DNA from: Trachythela sp. YZ-2020
Taxonomy: Eukaryota; Cnidaria; Anthozoa; Malacalcyonacea; Clavulariidae
Assembly: GCA_016169945.1 (NCBI GenBank)
Contig: JADLSH010000388.1
Location: 310,001-374,000, forward strand
Length of the DNA: 64,000 bases
Direction of reading: 5' to 3'
Shown: piece by piece, positions 35,617 to 46,478 of the stretch
Layout of the letters: the number at the start of each line of letters is the position of its first letter
Numbering within the stretch: the stretch's first letter is position 1
Translations under genes and position numbers: made by a program
Notes under the pieces: generated by a model
The model's input: only the letters and a program-made list of their open reading frames with translations
What the model was told of the DNA's origin: nothing
Database searches by the model: none

Positions 35617-35636
35617 TCTGCAGCTTAATGGGTTAA
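35537..35636. mobile_element. 100-bp hairpin MITE
   Basis: Ends TTAACCCATTGAGC and GCTTAATGGGTTAA are complementary; the interior includes cgattttactcgtca. It lies between the convergent stops of the two transposon genes and resembles 24753-24814. Inserted into, or used as, the spacer between the 3' ends. Confidence 0.55.
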
Positions 35637-35712
35637 TAAACAGTTTTGGAATGGGCTAACTATAGCCACTGTACAGTATAACAATGATGTTGTAATCATT
35701 TTGTGAACATCA

Positions 35713-38700
35713 TTAGGGCTTTTCATTTATTGATGCCCATTCTTGTACTTTTTCCTTCATCCACTTGTGTAGATCTCTGTAATCCAATCCTGCAAATAGA
35801 TTTGAACTAAAATCTGGAAAAGATGGATGTCCTTCTCTTCCTTCTACATTTTTAAATGCTGATATTGACATTAGATCAGTTATTATCTGTTGTACAGCCT
35901 CTTCACTCTTTGCGACTGAACGATGTGATGACCTCTTTGATAATTTACAATCTTTATCCACATTCTGCAGTATAAGTTCTACCATATCAATAGTGCCTGC
36001 AAGTCTAGCAGCATTAGACTCGTTTAGATTTGGTCCAAGAGCACGCCACATAACTTTTAGGAGATGATTTTGGTGTTCTTTTCGTAGATCCAGTGGAATA
36101 TTGCAGCCTTTTCCACCATGCATATTCACAAACCGGTTCCATTTTAATCGTTCTGCTTCAAACTCCGGTAGTAATGCACATATTTTGGTGAGGTGAAGGA
36201 GATTTACATAGGCATACTTAGGATGCTTCTTTGCCTTGTATATTAAAAGAGTAAGTTTGTATATTTCATACAAGCGTTGGCCATCACCTTCTTTGATAGC
36301 ATCTTCAAATGCCATAAGTATTAAGCCAAAGGTTAATTTACATTGGTGGTAGTTATACAGGAAGTCCTCTTTCTGTACTTGGACAGGTTGGTCTGTTGGT
36401 AGTGCAAACTGTGGGTGATACTTCTTTTCATGCCTATTAGGATGACAAATACTTATAATTAACAAATCAATTATTAAATGAGGTTGAGCATAGCATGAGA
36501 TGAAGAATTATATCAAAGCTAAGGTTTGTGTTATCTGTCAAAGCTGAAAGGATTACATGAACAGATCGAGGCCTTGCATGATAATTCTTCTAAATGAATT
36601 CTTTTAAATAAGTACTAATATGTAACATGTTGGTTGGATTTTGAGATTGAAAAAGAAAACCAAAAGAGAACAAACCTGTTTCTGGTGGACTTGGTACTGA
36701 AGACATGGCCACATTTATCTCGACAAAAGTAGTATCCAAACTCATCCTTTTCATCATTTGAATATACTTGATATTTCATGTTATGTACACTTAACTCGTG
36801 ACTAAAAAACAGTGATGTACATTTTATGACACTGTGGTAATGTATTTTTGTAAATTTATCATTGAATTTAATTGTCCACCATACTCACAGCACTCTTCGT
36901 GAATGTAATTTAAATGATTTGTCACAATCAGTTATGCGACATTGAAATGTGTCCGCAGAAGCTTTTTCAAAGTTTTCTGTTTGTTGTACCAAGTGAGAAA
37001 CATCTGACTGCACCACATATTTCTCCACATGTTTCTTACACAGGTCAATTAACCATTTCATATTAGTTCTTTTATCAGCATTTGGCAAGACAAGATTTGG
37101 TTTATCTGTTATTAAGTCAAATTATAGAAATGAATATAAAATTTTCCATTAAAGTCCTAAGGATCAATCCTAACAAGGATCCTCATCTCTGACTTAGGCT
37201 ACATGTGCCTGGAGTGTGAGCCTGGGGGGTGAATATGAAAGAACAATTATTCCCATGGGGAAATTTATTTATATCGGATTTCGGTCCATTCTTCTAGAAA
37301 TTACTATAAGATTCCAAGGAGAATAAAAGTGCTAATTTGCAATGTACCATACATTACCATCTATTTTGGACATCTCACACATTTCCATAAAAGAGGAACA
37401 TATATGTGCTTCAACTTCTCTAGAGTAGAAATCCTTGTACTCATTGTAGTGGTTGTGGACCCCTTTAGCTGCATTTGTTTTTCCGGTTCGATTTATGCTT
37501 GCTCGTGATGTACCCAGTTCTTTTGCTGACTTGTCTTTGACAAACATATCAAACTCGGTCTATAGTAATTAAATGATATAAATAATATAAGGTAAATCAG
37601 TGATTTGACATCATACAGTTAAGACCAGATGGAAGATTTCAATTATGATTTTTTTAAACTTTTATACAATTCACTACCATCACTTCACTCTGCCTTAAAA
37701 AGTATATATTCTAAATGTACTGTACCTTGTATAATGTAACCTTGGCATGCCAGTCTGCATGTTCTGGTAAAAGGCTTTCAAGTCTTTCATACTTGTCCTC
37801 TCCATCCTGAAATGCCCATTCAACATTTCTCACCCTTTCTTCGAACAACTGATCCCCATGTACTGGAATATTAGCTAAAACAGTCTTCTTTCCGGCAGAA
37901 TCTTCAAAGCAAGGAACATAATTCTGCTGGTAGTCTTTCAGTATTTGAGCCATCTCACTTGCAACATTGGGATTGTGAAATTCCATGTCAAGAGAACACT
38001 ACATAAATAAACATTATTTTTATATGTTTGACCATTTCTGCCATATACTGTACGGTTAAAAACTAAAATGTAATAATTGTAAAGCACAATATAGTAATAG
38101 AATAATCACTAAATCATATAGCTTGTGATATTAACCAGTTAGACCACATTTTTCTCAATATATTATTCAGTTCTAGACTTCCTGAAAGGCTTTATTAAAT
38201 AAAATGACCTAAGTGACACATTTCCCTTTTTTACACAAAAATACTCTTTGTTTGCAATAGGAAAGGTTCTTCCCCACACAGGCCAAGGTGAGGGCCTAAT
38301 TAGTGGGGTATGCAGATCAAATTTTCTGAATGAAACCTGGCAAATATTTCCAAAAATGTTTCCAAATTTACTCCTTGTCCCCACACTTATATGATTTGGC
38401 CAGAATATCAAAAATTTCAAAACCATTCAACAAATGTACCCCAACATTTTAAAATTTTAACAACTCACTTATATCCTGATTCCCTGTTTTAAAATTTTAG
38501 GAATCCATTTTGTAGAACTGAGCATTTTAATAGAATGAAGTCTTTGTTTCAAATGCCATAATAATTGTGCATGGAAAATAGACTTACTGTGTCAGATTTT
38601 TTTGCCATTTCATTTGAAAACTTGTGGGGTATGTGACGGATGACATCAGGTTGCAAACACTTGAAAGCAGGTAAGTACTTAGTGATGACTCTACTCACTA

Positions 38701-40689
38701 TAACTGCCCACTGCCAAACAAGGTTCTTTTGAACATCTTGGTCTGGTAGAAGTTCTATCAACTGAAGGTCTTCCAAAGCTTTTCCAGGTTTTGAATCATC
38801 AAGGCCTGGATCAACAACTTTATCCAACATTGCAAATTGGTGTGTCCAATGAATTGAGTGATTTGTGTTATCCTTAGTCTGGATCCGAGCATATACATTA
38901 TGATCAATGTTATCAGCAATTATTCTGTTGCAAAATTGATAAATATACCAGTAAATATATATGGTTACTATAGGATATATAAAAATGAAGGTAAAATGTA
39001 TAAATCAGAAAATAAGATGAGAGGAAAGACATACATGTTTATAGACAACTCGTTTTTTGAGAATTGGTAATAAAATTAACGTAAAATTATTGAAAAAAAA
39101 ATGTAACATTCGGTATGTGGTTTCGACATATACTTAAGTTAATAGCTTAAAATTTCCCTTTCCCCAACCATTGTATATCGTATCGTGGATTAAACACATA
39201 TAAACGTAATGTACATCACACTGATTTTCAAAAAAAAACAACGATTGCACATTACAATGCTCGACAAATGATAAATTGGTATAAAATTTATTAAACTCAA
39301 CTTACTTGTAAAAGGGCAGTTGATAACTTTTCAATTGTTCCAACATTTCTTTAACAACATTTTCGTTGCATGTTTGCTCGTTCATTCTTTCACGAACTGC
39401 GTCCAAGTTTTTCATGGTACTGTCATAAACGTCTGGGCTGTACCACTGGTAATATTTAATACTTTCTTGTCTCAAATCTACATCAATATCCATGTCGTCT
39501 TCCCCTTTATTTGAAACTTGCTTCTGCACAATTTCTTCCAGAAGCAATCTGGAACACTTGTTGTTTTCTATCGTTTTCTTCCAAATTTTCAGTTTGTAAT
39601 CAGCATTGAGGCTCATTTCTTCTTGCAAAACAATCATTCTTTTTGGAGACATACAAACACCTAAGTGATTCAGTCTAATAATATCCTGATAACTTGCTCC
39701 ACTATGAAATAGAATTGTTGACATTCTGTACGCGATGGCCGACATTCTAATATTTCTGCATCGAATGAGCGTTGAGGTTGCCAAAGCAATAGAGTTGATT
39801 GCTCGTTCATTTTCATCTGCGTTCGAGCTATCCAATTTGCAAGCACTCCTCAACACAGTACTTAGAACTGGACAATAAACTTTAATCTCTCTGCACACAT
39901 TGTTGTTTGAGAAAACAGAAAGTTGGTCAGGTTTCGTAGATTTTAAGCAGCTATCCGAGTTACAGTAGGTTTTGCATTCGCGATTAACTTCGCGCTCTAA
40001 ACCTTTGAGTAGTTCCTTCGCGAGAAATTCATCGCGAAGAAATGCATTTACTACAGCCTGCCACTGAGACAAACAAGTGCCTTTTATTATTACGCTAGTG
40101 TTTTCGTCAAATTTGTTTTTAACAACAACACGCCCATTTGGATATGCAATAACGACTTTTACTGCAGATGATTTGGTAGTGTCTAAGTCGTCAATATTCA
40201 AGTTCGATATCATACTATCTTGGCGTTGTTTTTCACTGATATTTGCATTGTCCTTTCCGGAAAATAACAGCGATTTCTTTGCTTCAGGTCGAGGGGAACC
40301 AATTCGCCGAGACTTTCTATTGGCAGGACTCGATTTTTCTGGCGTCAACGTCGAAACTTTCCTTTTTTCAGTGCATGTTTCACCAACATGAGCGTTTTCT
40401 TTGCCCCGAATCCGTTGGATACAAAGCTAAAAGAGTTCACAAAGGTTTTTATTTTTCTCCCACAAACGTTACAAACAACTCGTGAGTTATTTGCCGAATT
40501 TTCCACATTTATTCCGACAAGTGACAGGCGATCAGCCCAAACAATTCCAAACGATTCTTGTCTCGATGAAGGCTTGAAGATGTTCATGAAAGATTTTTTA
40601 GATACACAACTTCCATACACTATCTTCAAACTACAATCACATAAACGACACACTTCGTTTCCACTTCGTTTGTATTCAATATTTGCCAT
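35713..40689 (-). pseudogene. DUF6589 protein, putative transposase, six exons
   Basis: Exons 40689-39306, 38924-38588, 37998-37726, 37559-37358, 37105-36899 and 36433-35713; junction phases agree. The N-terminus has Cys pairs (CRLCDC, VCNVCGRK), likely zinc-binding, then a helical region (REIKVYCPVLSTVLRSACK). The core shows ADNIDHN, HSIHWTHQ, HGDQLFEERVRNVEW and LLPEHADWHA, the blocks that mark DUF6589 and whose Asp residues suggest an RNase-H-like nuclease (inference). A C2H2 finger, CRITDC…HEKKYH with spacing C-x4-C-x12-H-x4-H, is split by the last intron. One frame break lies near 40405. ATG is 194 bp inside the right inverted repeat. With the helicase it probably forms the transposition machinery. 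Confidence 0.7.
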
Positions 40690-40882
40690 AGATGTACTTT
40701 ATAATATTGTTACAGTTTATACTTTATAACACAGTAAAAGTCGCAGTTATAATAGTAAATTGAAATATACATGTATATCACACGTGCGACATTTGACATT
40801 CGACCGGAAGTAAACAAACAAAATTAAGATGTGATTTGATTGGTTACTTTGTTGAGCAAATTTGAATTTATAATTAGGGGAG

Positions 40883-40962
40883 GCATGAAGAATTATTATA
40901 TGCGACGGCAGGCTCTTCCCTTCGAATCCCTCCCACTGATAAAAGAGCCTGCCTCGCAGGCT
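40883..40962. repeat. Right terminal inverted repeat of helicase transposon
   Basis: 80 bp, reverse complement of the left repeat, ending GAGCCTGCCTCGCAGGCT before the 11-bp duplication ATATTTATTAT at 40963. Confidence 0.85.
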
Positions 40963-40973
40963 ATATTTATTAT

Positions 40974-42194
40974 TGCAAACTCAGCCCCCCCCCCCCGCCC
41001 CCAACATACTAGGTCAAAATCATGATAAATTTGTTTTGTGGAGCAACTCTCATTTTGCAAAGAGGATTCCATTATACATGATTAGATGCAACATAATGGC
41101 ACGGTCAGTGATGTACCCAGAGGGGAAGAGGGTGATTCGGGGGTCTCCGTATATTCAAATGAAAAATGATAAATAGTTAGAATTCCCTTAAGAACGCTAT
41201 TTTTCATTACAATTATGCTCATCACAATTATGAGCATCCAAATGGATCTTAGAATCAGGGTCTAAAAGAATAGAAATTGGGAGATTTTTTATTTTTATTA
41301 TTGCCTGGCGAAAAAGTTAACCGGTTATCGATCAGGTTAAATAGTTTGTTTTCATCAAAACTAGCAGGACCATATTGTAATTCTAAGATCATGTGGTTGA
41401 ATTTATCTCGTCAAGTTGTGAAATGGAAATGCGTCTCAACCAATCGGAATTCGTGTCATGATTTGGACGCAAAGTCTCATTTTTCTTTGTTAATCGTTTT
41501 CATTCTAATAGGCTCCATTTTGAAATGCCCCCTCCTGATAGAGAGCCTGTTCGCAGACAAACCTGTACACGGTATAAACCATCCTTTTGGGGGGAAAACC
41601 AGAGTAGCCGGAGAAACCTATTGCGTTGACTGTTAGACTGTAGTTCTGTAGACTGTAAGGGACATCGATAAGTTTGCCCGGAATCTCAGACGTTCATATT
41701 ACAGTCCATCTAAGGACGTCGCGAGCGTGGGTATGAAATCTTCCACCAACTCTTAAATTCAAAATTTAATCAAGAAAAGGTTTTTTAATACCGGACGATA
41801 AAAGCACCCCCTTCTGTTATATATTGGTCATTGGATAATATGGGTAAAATATCCTTACCAATTACATGTCTTGCCTTCAGATGCTATGAATTATTGTAGG
41901 CCAGCAATCCATCAAACTGAGTATTGGCGAGAAATAGACTAATTCAAATTGATTTGACGTTTTAGTTAGAATATTTTCTTCTCTTTCATTTTTAACTCTC
42001 TCCGAATGTTTCGAAACAAAAGGCAGGTTGCTTACTTGTCAGAAGTTCTTAAAAATAAGATCGAGACCAACGCCTCCTTACAAAAAACATATATGGTTGT
42101 TGGTATTATTGTGTATCATATACTGTAGGATAATTACGATATTATATACATATATATTTTCCGTTTGTAACAGTGTTTATATGTTTTTTGCGTG
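40974..42194. other. Non-coding; decayed LRR-module intron
   Basis: From 41590 to 42000 the sequence matches module introns (ccagagtagccggagaaacc…, …ggccagcaatccatcaaac…ttttagttagaatattttc). At the point where a type A exon would follow (near 42000) similarity is lost. No gene seen. Confidence 0.45.
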
Positions 42195-42278
42195 AGGTAA
42201 GATATACAGTTCTTAAAGGCGTTTGACTTAAGATCTAATGTGCGCAGCACATCGTGGGTTCGATTCTAACTCTTAGCA
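42195..42278 (+). pseudogene. tRNA-Leu(TAA) relic
   Basis: Matches the tRNA-Leu layout: D-arm end aaaggcg, anticodon stem-loop ttTGA-CTTAAGA-TCtaa with anticodon TAA, long variable arm (tgtgcgcagcaca) and T arm gtgggttcgattctaac. The anticodon stem has one mismatch, the T stem two weak pairs, and the acceptor ends do not pair, so it is not a working gene. It lies next to virus-like sequence. Confidence 0.5.
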
Positions 42279-42336
42279 AATAATGGGTAAACCATTAGTT
42301 GAGCACCACAATAATACGGCTACTTTCCAGACGAGT

Positions 42337-42739
42337 TTAAAACCATGAATATAACGTGTGAGTATAACTCATGTGAGGATTGACGTAGAACTTTTTAGCT
42401 CCCTCGTGTATAATATTTTTGACTGCTTTTCTACTACGAGACTTTATAGATTTTGACACATTCTTCTCATCAAACACATCCTGACCAACTTCTGTTGCTG
42501 CTCTTTTACCAACACCTTTTGCCCCTTGTTTTAATAGAGGAACAGCAATTCTAGCAAGACAAAAAAATTCCCCCCATATCATATCCCCTTTGAAAACGTG
42601 CACAACGATACCCAACTATATTTCCACCACGTTGTTGTCTCAAGTAATGATCTGTCAATAGTTTCACGTCTGGCATGAGCACACCTCTCGACATGTTTTT
42701 GTATACAGTGTAATGACACGATTGACTTACCGAACTCAA
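42337..42739 (-). pseudogene. Virus-like structural gene fragment (adintovirus/Maverick type)
   Basis: Two overlapping - strand frames, joined by a frame break near 42560, code a small basic protein with a hydrophobic glycine-rich start and a Lys/Arg-rich second half (GVGKRAATEVGQDVF, SIKSRSRKAVKNII). Small basic proteins like this occur beside the packaging ATPase in adintovirus/Maverick-type elements, where they are thought to be minor virion proteins. The role is inferred from composition and neighbourhood. Broken, so not functional. Confidence 0.4.
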
Positions 42740-42914
42740 ATGAGACGAAAATGCTTTACTTGCCCATTTTATTCAGGGGCATAACATTTTTTTTCCATTT
42801 GTATAAACATCCATTTTTTCTTCACAATGACAATGTGAACAACATGCAATCATATGTGTGAAATCACCTTTGTACAGTCTACAATCACAAGTCATAAAGT
42901 GACACCTTGTCTGC

Positions 42915-43578
42915 TTAAATGTAGAAGTAATTTTTACAATTGTTATCACTTGTTTCTATATTTTCCGACTGTGTCTCCTCAGATTCTGACTGTTCAGACT
43001 GTGACTCTTGCCATGTCTCGTGCTGCATGCGCGCTAGCATTGTAAGGACCCGTCCATTTATGATTAGGTTTTTATCAATTTCCTGTGCTGCAAGGTCCTT
43101 TACAATTATTTTCAATTTCTAAGGTTCTGGTATATCTGGATTATAAGGCATCACACAATATTTGAAAAGGTCGGCAATGTCAATTCCACGTGTATCCTGG
43201 CCTTTGTAGATGATTTCTACTTTTGCATTCCAGGTCAAAATATTTGTAGATTTAGAATGGAGTGAAAGATTTCTTCTGCATCGTATTTTTCATGAATGTC
43301 CAGATAATGAAGAATGTCTTGAAGTCGCCACTATTCAGGCGATGATCATTTGTTGGAATGAGGAGACGAATTTAATGCTGGTACTTTTAAATTAATTCTG
43401 CCAGTCCTTCTAAGAGTTGAGCAAGTATCAGTCCTAGAAAGCCGCTCCCTCGCTGAACAAGTATCTGCGGTCTTGTTTTATGACTTATGTCTTTGTTGGC
43501 TAGATCAGCAAGATCATGTTCGGGTCTGAGTTTGTCTATCGTTTCTTTCGGAAGTGTAAAATTGATAAGATTTTCCAC
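42915..43578 (-). pseudogene. Virus-like gene fragments, second structural-type ORF
   Basis: On the - strand a start at 43578 opens ENLINFTLPKETIDKL…, ending …GSGFLGLILAQLLEGL. After a gap with several stops, a second piece (43115-42915) has an acidic Ser/Glu tail. The layout (short structured start, Gly-rich hydrophobic patch) fits another small gene of the adjacent virus-like element; family not proven. Several stops and frame changes show it is dead. Confidence 0.3.
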
Positions 43579-43789
43579 ACAATTACAAAAAATCGGAATT
43601 TTCTCAGATGATGCAGTAATAAGAAAAGCTTGCTAGTTCTTGAAGTGGATGGGATTGACATAAAAGCTTGAGAAACGGCGTATGCTTCATGATGTTACCG
43701 TTCAACAGTTAAAATCGAAATAAGTGTCATTGGACAAACTATATTCTAATATACAATATTATTCTTTCCAATTACAAATGTAATTCATC

Positions 43790-44150
43790 TGAAATTCATG
43801 GTAAACAACCATAGTTGTCATGCATATGGACTATAGTCGTCATAGTTATGTACTATAGTCATTATAGTCATGGCCAATAGTCATTATAGTTATGGTCTAT
43901 AGTCATCATATTCATGGATTGTTGTCATCCTAGTCATGGACTATAGTTGTCCTAGTTACGGACTATAGTCATCATAGTCATGACTGGAGTCATCCTAGTT
44001 ATGGACTATAGTCATTAGAGTAATAGAAAATAGTCAACATAGCTATAGTCTATAGTCATAATATTCATGGACTATAGTCATCATAGTCATGGACTATAGT
44101 CATAATAGTGATGGAATATAGTCATCATAGTCATGGACTATATGAATTGC
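43790..44150. repeat. Tandem ACTATAGTCAT-type satellite
   Basis: About 14 degenerate units of roughly 22-26 bp around the core tcatggactatagtcatcatag. The same array recurs at 57965-58155 directly before the paralogous ATPase fragment, and a shorter version at 46020-46135. Confidence 0.7.
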
Positions 44151-44217
44151 CATCGATATAAATGTGACTCATCACCCTTTTTTTAAATCATTCTATATTG
44201 ACTCTTGAGAAGTAAAT

Positions 44218-44600
44218 ATGTCTTTTCAGTGCGATGTTTGTGGTAAAACGTTTGCAAATGCAAATAATCGCCTTCGCTTTAAAGAAGGCTGTCCACGCAT
44301 ATCAAAAAGGTAATCTTAGACAACAAAACCTTAATGGTCAATGGAGCTACAATCATGAAACACCCCTTTACTTGTATCGTGGCGGGTTGTACGCAAACTA
44401 GTAGAACTGTATGGGTGAAAACTCTCTTGGAAAATTCACAAAAAACTTTCAGTCTACCTCCTCAACGTATCATCTGGTGCTATTGACAGTTGTTTGCGTC
44501 CTTTATACCCATCCATATCAATAATTCCTACTACTCCGAGTAGACACTCCATTTCAATGTGGCGAACTTGCTTGTTGTGCAGACAGTTAGAAAATAATGA
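44218..44600 (+). pseudogene. Virus-like packaging ATPase, 5' fragment copy 1
   Basis: Starts ATGTCTTTTCAG with a zinc-knuckle-like N-terminus (FQCDVCGKTFANAN) and then decays: several stops and frame changes within ~150 codons, with remnants of the start of the ATPase domain (HPF-type region near 44380). Closely related to 58225-58680 in sequence and in its upstream satellite. The Walker B part is not present. Confidence 0.45.
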
Positions 44601-45390
44601 AGTCAGCAACTATTCTTTTTGTTCCTGAAATTGTTGCGTATAATAATTATTTTTACATACCTCATTGGCAAAATGGCTTCAGAAAAGGTAAAAAATATCA
44701 CTACGGAAGTTCCTCAAAATTTAATATGTAGTGAGCGAAGGATACAACCATATCTTCCTCTTCTTCCGTACCTCAGAAACGTGACTACAATAATCAATGA
44801 CAAAGAGTCGATTGAAAACCATAGACAACAGTATCTTGAAATCTTGTAAGAAATATATTCAAAACAAAACGTTATACGTTTGCAAGGTATTTAACAATTA
44901 CATGAGGCTAAACATAATTAACAAGATCATCGAGAACGAAGATTGCGTTTTCTTTTAATCTCCATTTAAATTGCGGAATATAGCCATCCATTTTTATATG
45001 TACACCTAATAACTATTGCAAACATAAAATATCCTCAAAACGTTCTTTAACCACGCGCGTGGTAAAACATCGTTGAAATGTTGGATCGGGGTGTGTCAGA
45101 GGTAATTTCAATGGGGAAATTAGGAAACAGCTGCGTCAGCAAAGCGTAAAACCGCCATGTTTATTGCTTCATTTCTTTGACTAACGCATAATAAAAGCAC
45201 CCTCTTCATTTATAGATAGCTCAGTGGATAATAAGTGGTAATATCTGTAGCAATTAGGTCATGCCTACGGATGCAACGAGTTATATGTAGGCCAACAGCC
45301 AATCAGACACGGTATTCGCGAGGACTACTTCTTATTTATTATATGTTTTAGTCAGAATATTTTATTTTATTTTTAATCTGTTTGTTTCAG

Positions 45391-45462
45391 ATACTTATGG
45401 GCTAATAATATTGAAGAAATTAAGCCAGGAGCTTTTAATGATTTGGGAATCTTGACAAACTT
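45391..45462 (+). CDS. LRR exon, type A
   Basis: Intact 72-nt exon between tttgtttcag and GTAAGC, coding YLWANNIEEIKPGAFNDLG… in the common phase. Joined to the B exon 218 bp downstream it gives two successive 24-residue repeats. Confidence 0.75.
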
Positions 45463-45680
45463 GTAAGCATGAACAAATAATATGTATAATATAAGTATTC
45501 GAACAATGGAGAAAAATACTCCGCGAATAGGTGCGACATGCAAACGCCAGATATGTTCAATTCAATCCACATCTCATCAGGAGTTTAAAAGTTGTTACAC
45601 CCGGAGTACGAGTTTTTAATAGAAAATATTTGTCCATAATACAACAGTGATAATCTTTATGCTATAATTTTTTCTTTTAG

Positions 45681-45752
45681 GGATCTGTCAAGGCATAAAC
45701 TTCAAAATATTTCTGGCAATTCATTTCAAGGTCTCGTTTCCTTACGTTACCT
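45681..45752 (+). CDS. LRR exon, type B
   Basis: Intact 72-nt exon, tttcttttag before and GTAAGTAC after, coding DLSRHKLQNISGNSFQGLVS…; nearly identical to the exon at 63747 (one residue changed, N to R, after DLS). Completes the A+B module with 45391. Confidence 0.75.
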
Positions 45753-46139
45753 GTAAGTACCTCGTTTTCTTTATAGTTGATATTACTTCCTCGTGTATTT
45801 TTCCATCCCAGTATAAACTTTCCTTGTGCGAGAGAAACAGAAGTAGTAATATATGTAGTTTTCAACCCCCTTTTTTGGAGGGAGCATGAGAGAGCATCAT
45901 TAAGTATTTAAACATCTTTAGCAGATGATGGGTGAATATTATCTTTAGCATAATATGTGGATGAGCACATTAATTATACAACTGTCGGATTTTGCTGTGT
46001 TCAGCACATCTTTTGTGCAGAAATATGACTATATGACTATAGTCCATGATTATAATCCATGACTATAGTCCATGATTATGACTATGACCATAGTCTATGA
46101 CTATAGTCCTTGACTATGACTATGACTCATTATGACTAT

Positions 46140-46395
46140 CAGCCAAGCTCTAAGACTGAATCTTAAGATTGAATATATCATTGAATCCTAAGATTGAATC
46201 ATTGAATCCTAAGATTAAATATTTTAATCCTAAGAGTGAATTATTGAATCCTAAGATTGAATCATTGAATCCTAAGATTGAATCATTGAATATCCTAAGA
46301 TTGACTCATTGAATTCTAAGTGTGAATAATTTAATCCTAAGATTGAATCATTGAATCCTAAGAGTGAATCATTGAATCCTACGATTGAGTCAGTG
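46140..46395. repeat. Tandem ATTGAATCCTAAG satellite
   Basis: About 12 units of a ~20-bp repeat (ttgaatcctaagattgaatca) with single-base changes, directly upstream of the ATPase relic at 46479. It differs in sequence from the array at 43.8 kb. Confidence 0.75.
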
Positions 46396-46478
46396 AATAT
46401 TTGAAGGTAAGCAATCAGATAAATAGTGAAATACATTAAGAAGCAATTCATTTGACGTTTGATGATAGTAGGGTAAAG

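Larger units (their letters stand above)
33086..40962. mobile_element. Academ-like helicase + DUF6589 transposon, 7877 bp
   Basis: Inverted repeats at both ends start AGCCTGCGAGGCAGGCTC, and the very tip is itself a hairpin (AGCCTGC-gag-GCAGGCT). The 11-bp sequence ATATTTATTAT directly flanks both ends (33075-33085 and 40963-40973), a clear target-site duplication. Inside are a + strand RecQ-like helicase gene and a - strand DUF6589 gene whose stops lie 190 bp apart. A helicase-encoding lineage of Academ transposons (AcademH) is known from animals and fungi; assignment here is by gene content and is not proven. Both genes carry frameshifts, so this copy is probably not autonomous. Confidence 0.8.

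Noticed and set aside
43790..44150. Array of ~22-26-bp repeats as a possible CRISPR
   Set aside because: Units are degenerate and adjacent without unique spacers, in eukaryotic DNA; it is a satellite.
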